DNA from: JANWZL01 sp041640815
GTDB lineage: Bacteria > Pseudomonadota > Gammaproteobacteria > Burkholderiales > Thiobacillaceae
Length of the DNA: 35,610 nucleotides
Reading direction: 5' to 3'
NCBI GenBank assembly: GCA_041640815.1
Contig: JBEPZO010000019.1
Coordinates: forward strand, 1-35,610
In this document: positions 35,262-35,610 of the stretch, one piece after another
How the letters are laid out: the number at the start of each line of letters is the position of its first letter
Numbering within the stretch: position 1 is the first letter of the stretch
Program-made: the position numbers and the translations under genes
Notes under the pieces: generated by a model
Database searches by the model: none
The model's input: only the letters and a program-made list of their open reading frames with translations
Told to the model about the DNA's origin: nothing

Positions 35262-35610
35262 ATGACCACCCCGACACGTGACCCTTCTGAGATGAGCTGG
35301 GAAGACATCCGGGCGCTGGTGGCTAGCCTAGCCTTGCAGAGCCAGGAGACTGACCGGCGTTTGCAAGAGACTGACCGTTTGATCCGCGAGCTACGCGAAA
35401 GCAACCGCGAAAGCAGCCGAGAATTCGACCGCCGCATGCAAGAGACCGAGCGTTTGATCCGCGAGCTGCGCGAAAGCGGCCGTGAGACCGACCGGCGCAT
35501 GCAAGAGACCGACCGGCGCATGCGTGAGCTCCAGCGGCAGATTGGCAACCTGGGCAACCGCCTGGGCGACTTTGTGCAAGACATGGTCATGCCGGCGGTG
35601 GTGAAGCTGT
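35262..35610 (+). CDS. Coiled-coil DUF3782-like protein, 5' part (cut by window end)
   Basis: An open frame of 116 codons runs from the ATG at 35262 off the right edge. It starts MTTPTRDPSEMSWEDIRALV, continues with a long charged helix made of near-repeats (DRRLQETDRLIRELRES, then FDRRMQETERLIRELRES, then DRRMQETDRRMRELQRQ) and ends with LGDFVQDMVMPAVVKL. That layout (short head, coiled coil, LGxFVExMVxPAVxxLF) is what I recall for DUF3782 proteins, whose C-terminal part resembles PD-(D/E)XK nucleases; that part is not in the window, so nuclease function is only inferred. No clear ribosome site precedes the ATG; Met11 is an alternative start. Confidence 0.75.
   Translation, partial: MTTPTRDPSEMSWEDIRALVASLALQSQETDRRLQETDRLIRELRESNRESSREFDRRMQETERLIRELRESGRETDRRMQETDRRMRELQRQIGNLGNRLGDFVQDMVMPAVVKL

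Noticed and set aside
35225..35590. 121-residue minus-strand frame rich in Arg/Ser
   Set aside because: It is the antisense shadow of the repeat-built coiled-coil gene on the plus strand.

Overview
The window looks like chromosomal core DNA of a GC-rich betaproteobacterium. The evidence is gene content and order rather than any single marker: hemA-prfA-prmC, dusB-fis-purH-purD, glyA-nrdR-ribD-ribE-ribBA-ribH-nusB-thiL-pgpA-pncC, recA-recX and glgC-glgX-malQ all have the arrangement and protein lengths expected for Beta/Gammaproteobacteria. The first ~53 bases are the 3' end of a 5S rRNA of proteobacterial type. A Bacillus-like LexA box in front of recA would fit the Nitrosomonadales/Gallionellales/Methylophilales side of the Betaproteobacteria, but that placement is inference.

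Layout. 1-53: end of a 5S rRNA (rRNA operon entering from the left). 108-3648 (minus): hemA, prfA, prmC (tetrapyrrole entry enzyme, release factor 1 and its methylase). 4124-8449 (minus): hemF and a very large class A penicillin-binding protein. 9105-13414 (minus): dusB, fis, purH, purD. 13577-16141 (plus): lnt and selD. 16514-18538 (minus): prlC. 18609-27459 (plus): gamma-carbonic anhydrase-like protein, DUF486 membrane protein, glyA, nrdR, riboflavin genes, nusB, thiL, pgpA, pncC. 27541-29018 (plus): recA-recX. 29178-34800 (minus): glgC-glgX-malQ glycogen operon. 35262-end (plus): the 5' part of a coiled-coil DUF3782-like gene, cut by the window edge.

How they work together: most genes are housekeeping (heme, purine, riboflavin, thiamine cofactor, one-carbon metabolism, translation termination, lipoprotein maturation, phospholipid synthesis, DNA repair). 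glgC, glgX and malQ make the glucosyl donor for glycogen and recycle its branches and maltodextrins. Stretches without a recognisable gene are 3649-4123, 8450-9104, 16142-16513 and 34801-35261; each is described below.

No CRISPR array, intact insertion sequence, prophage, tRNA or obvious defence or biosynthetic island was seen. The observations most worth following are the non-canonical SOS operator at recA, the inserted segment in the class A PBP, the nested inverted repeats between selD and prlC, the structured ribD-ribE spacer, and the repeat-built DUF3782-like gene at the right edge.
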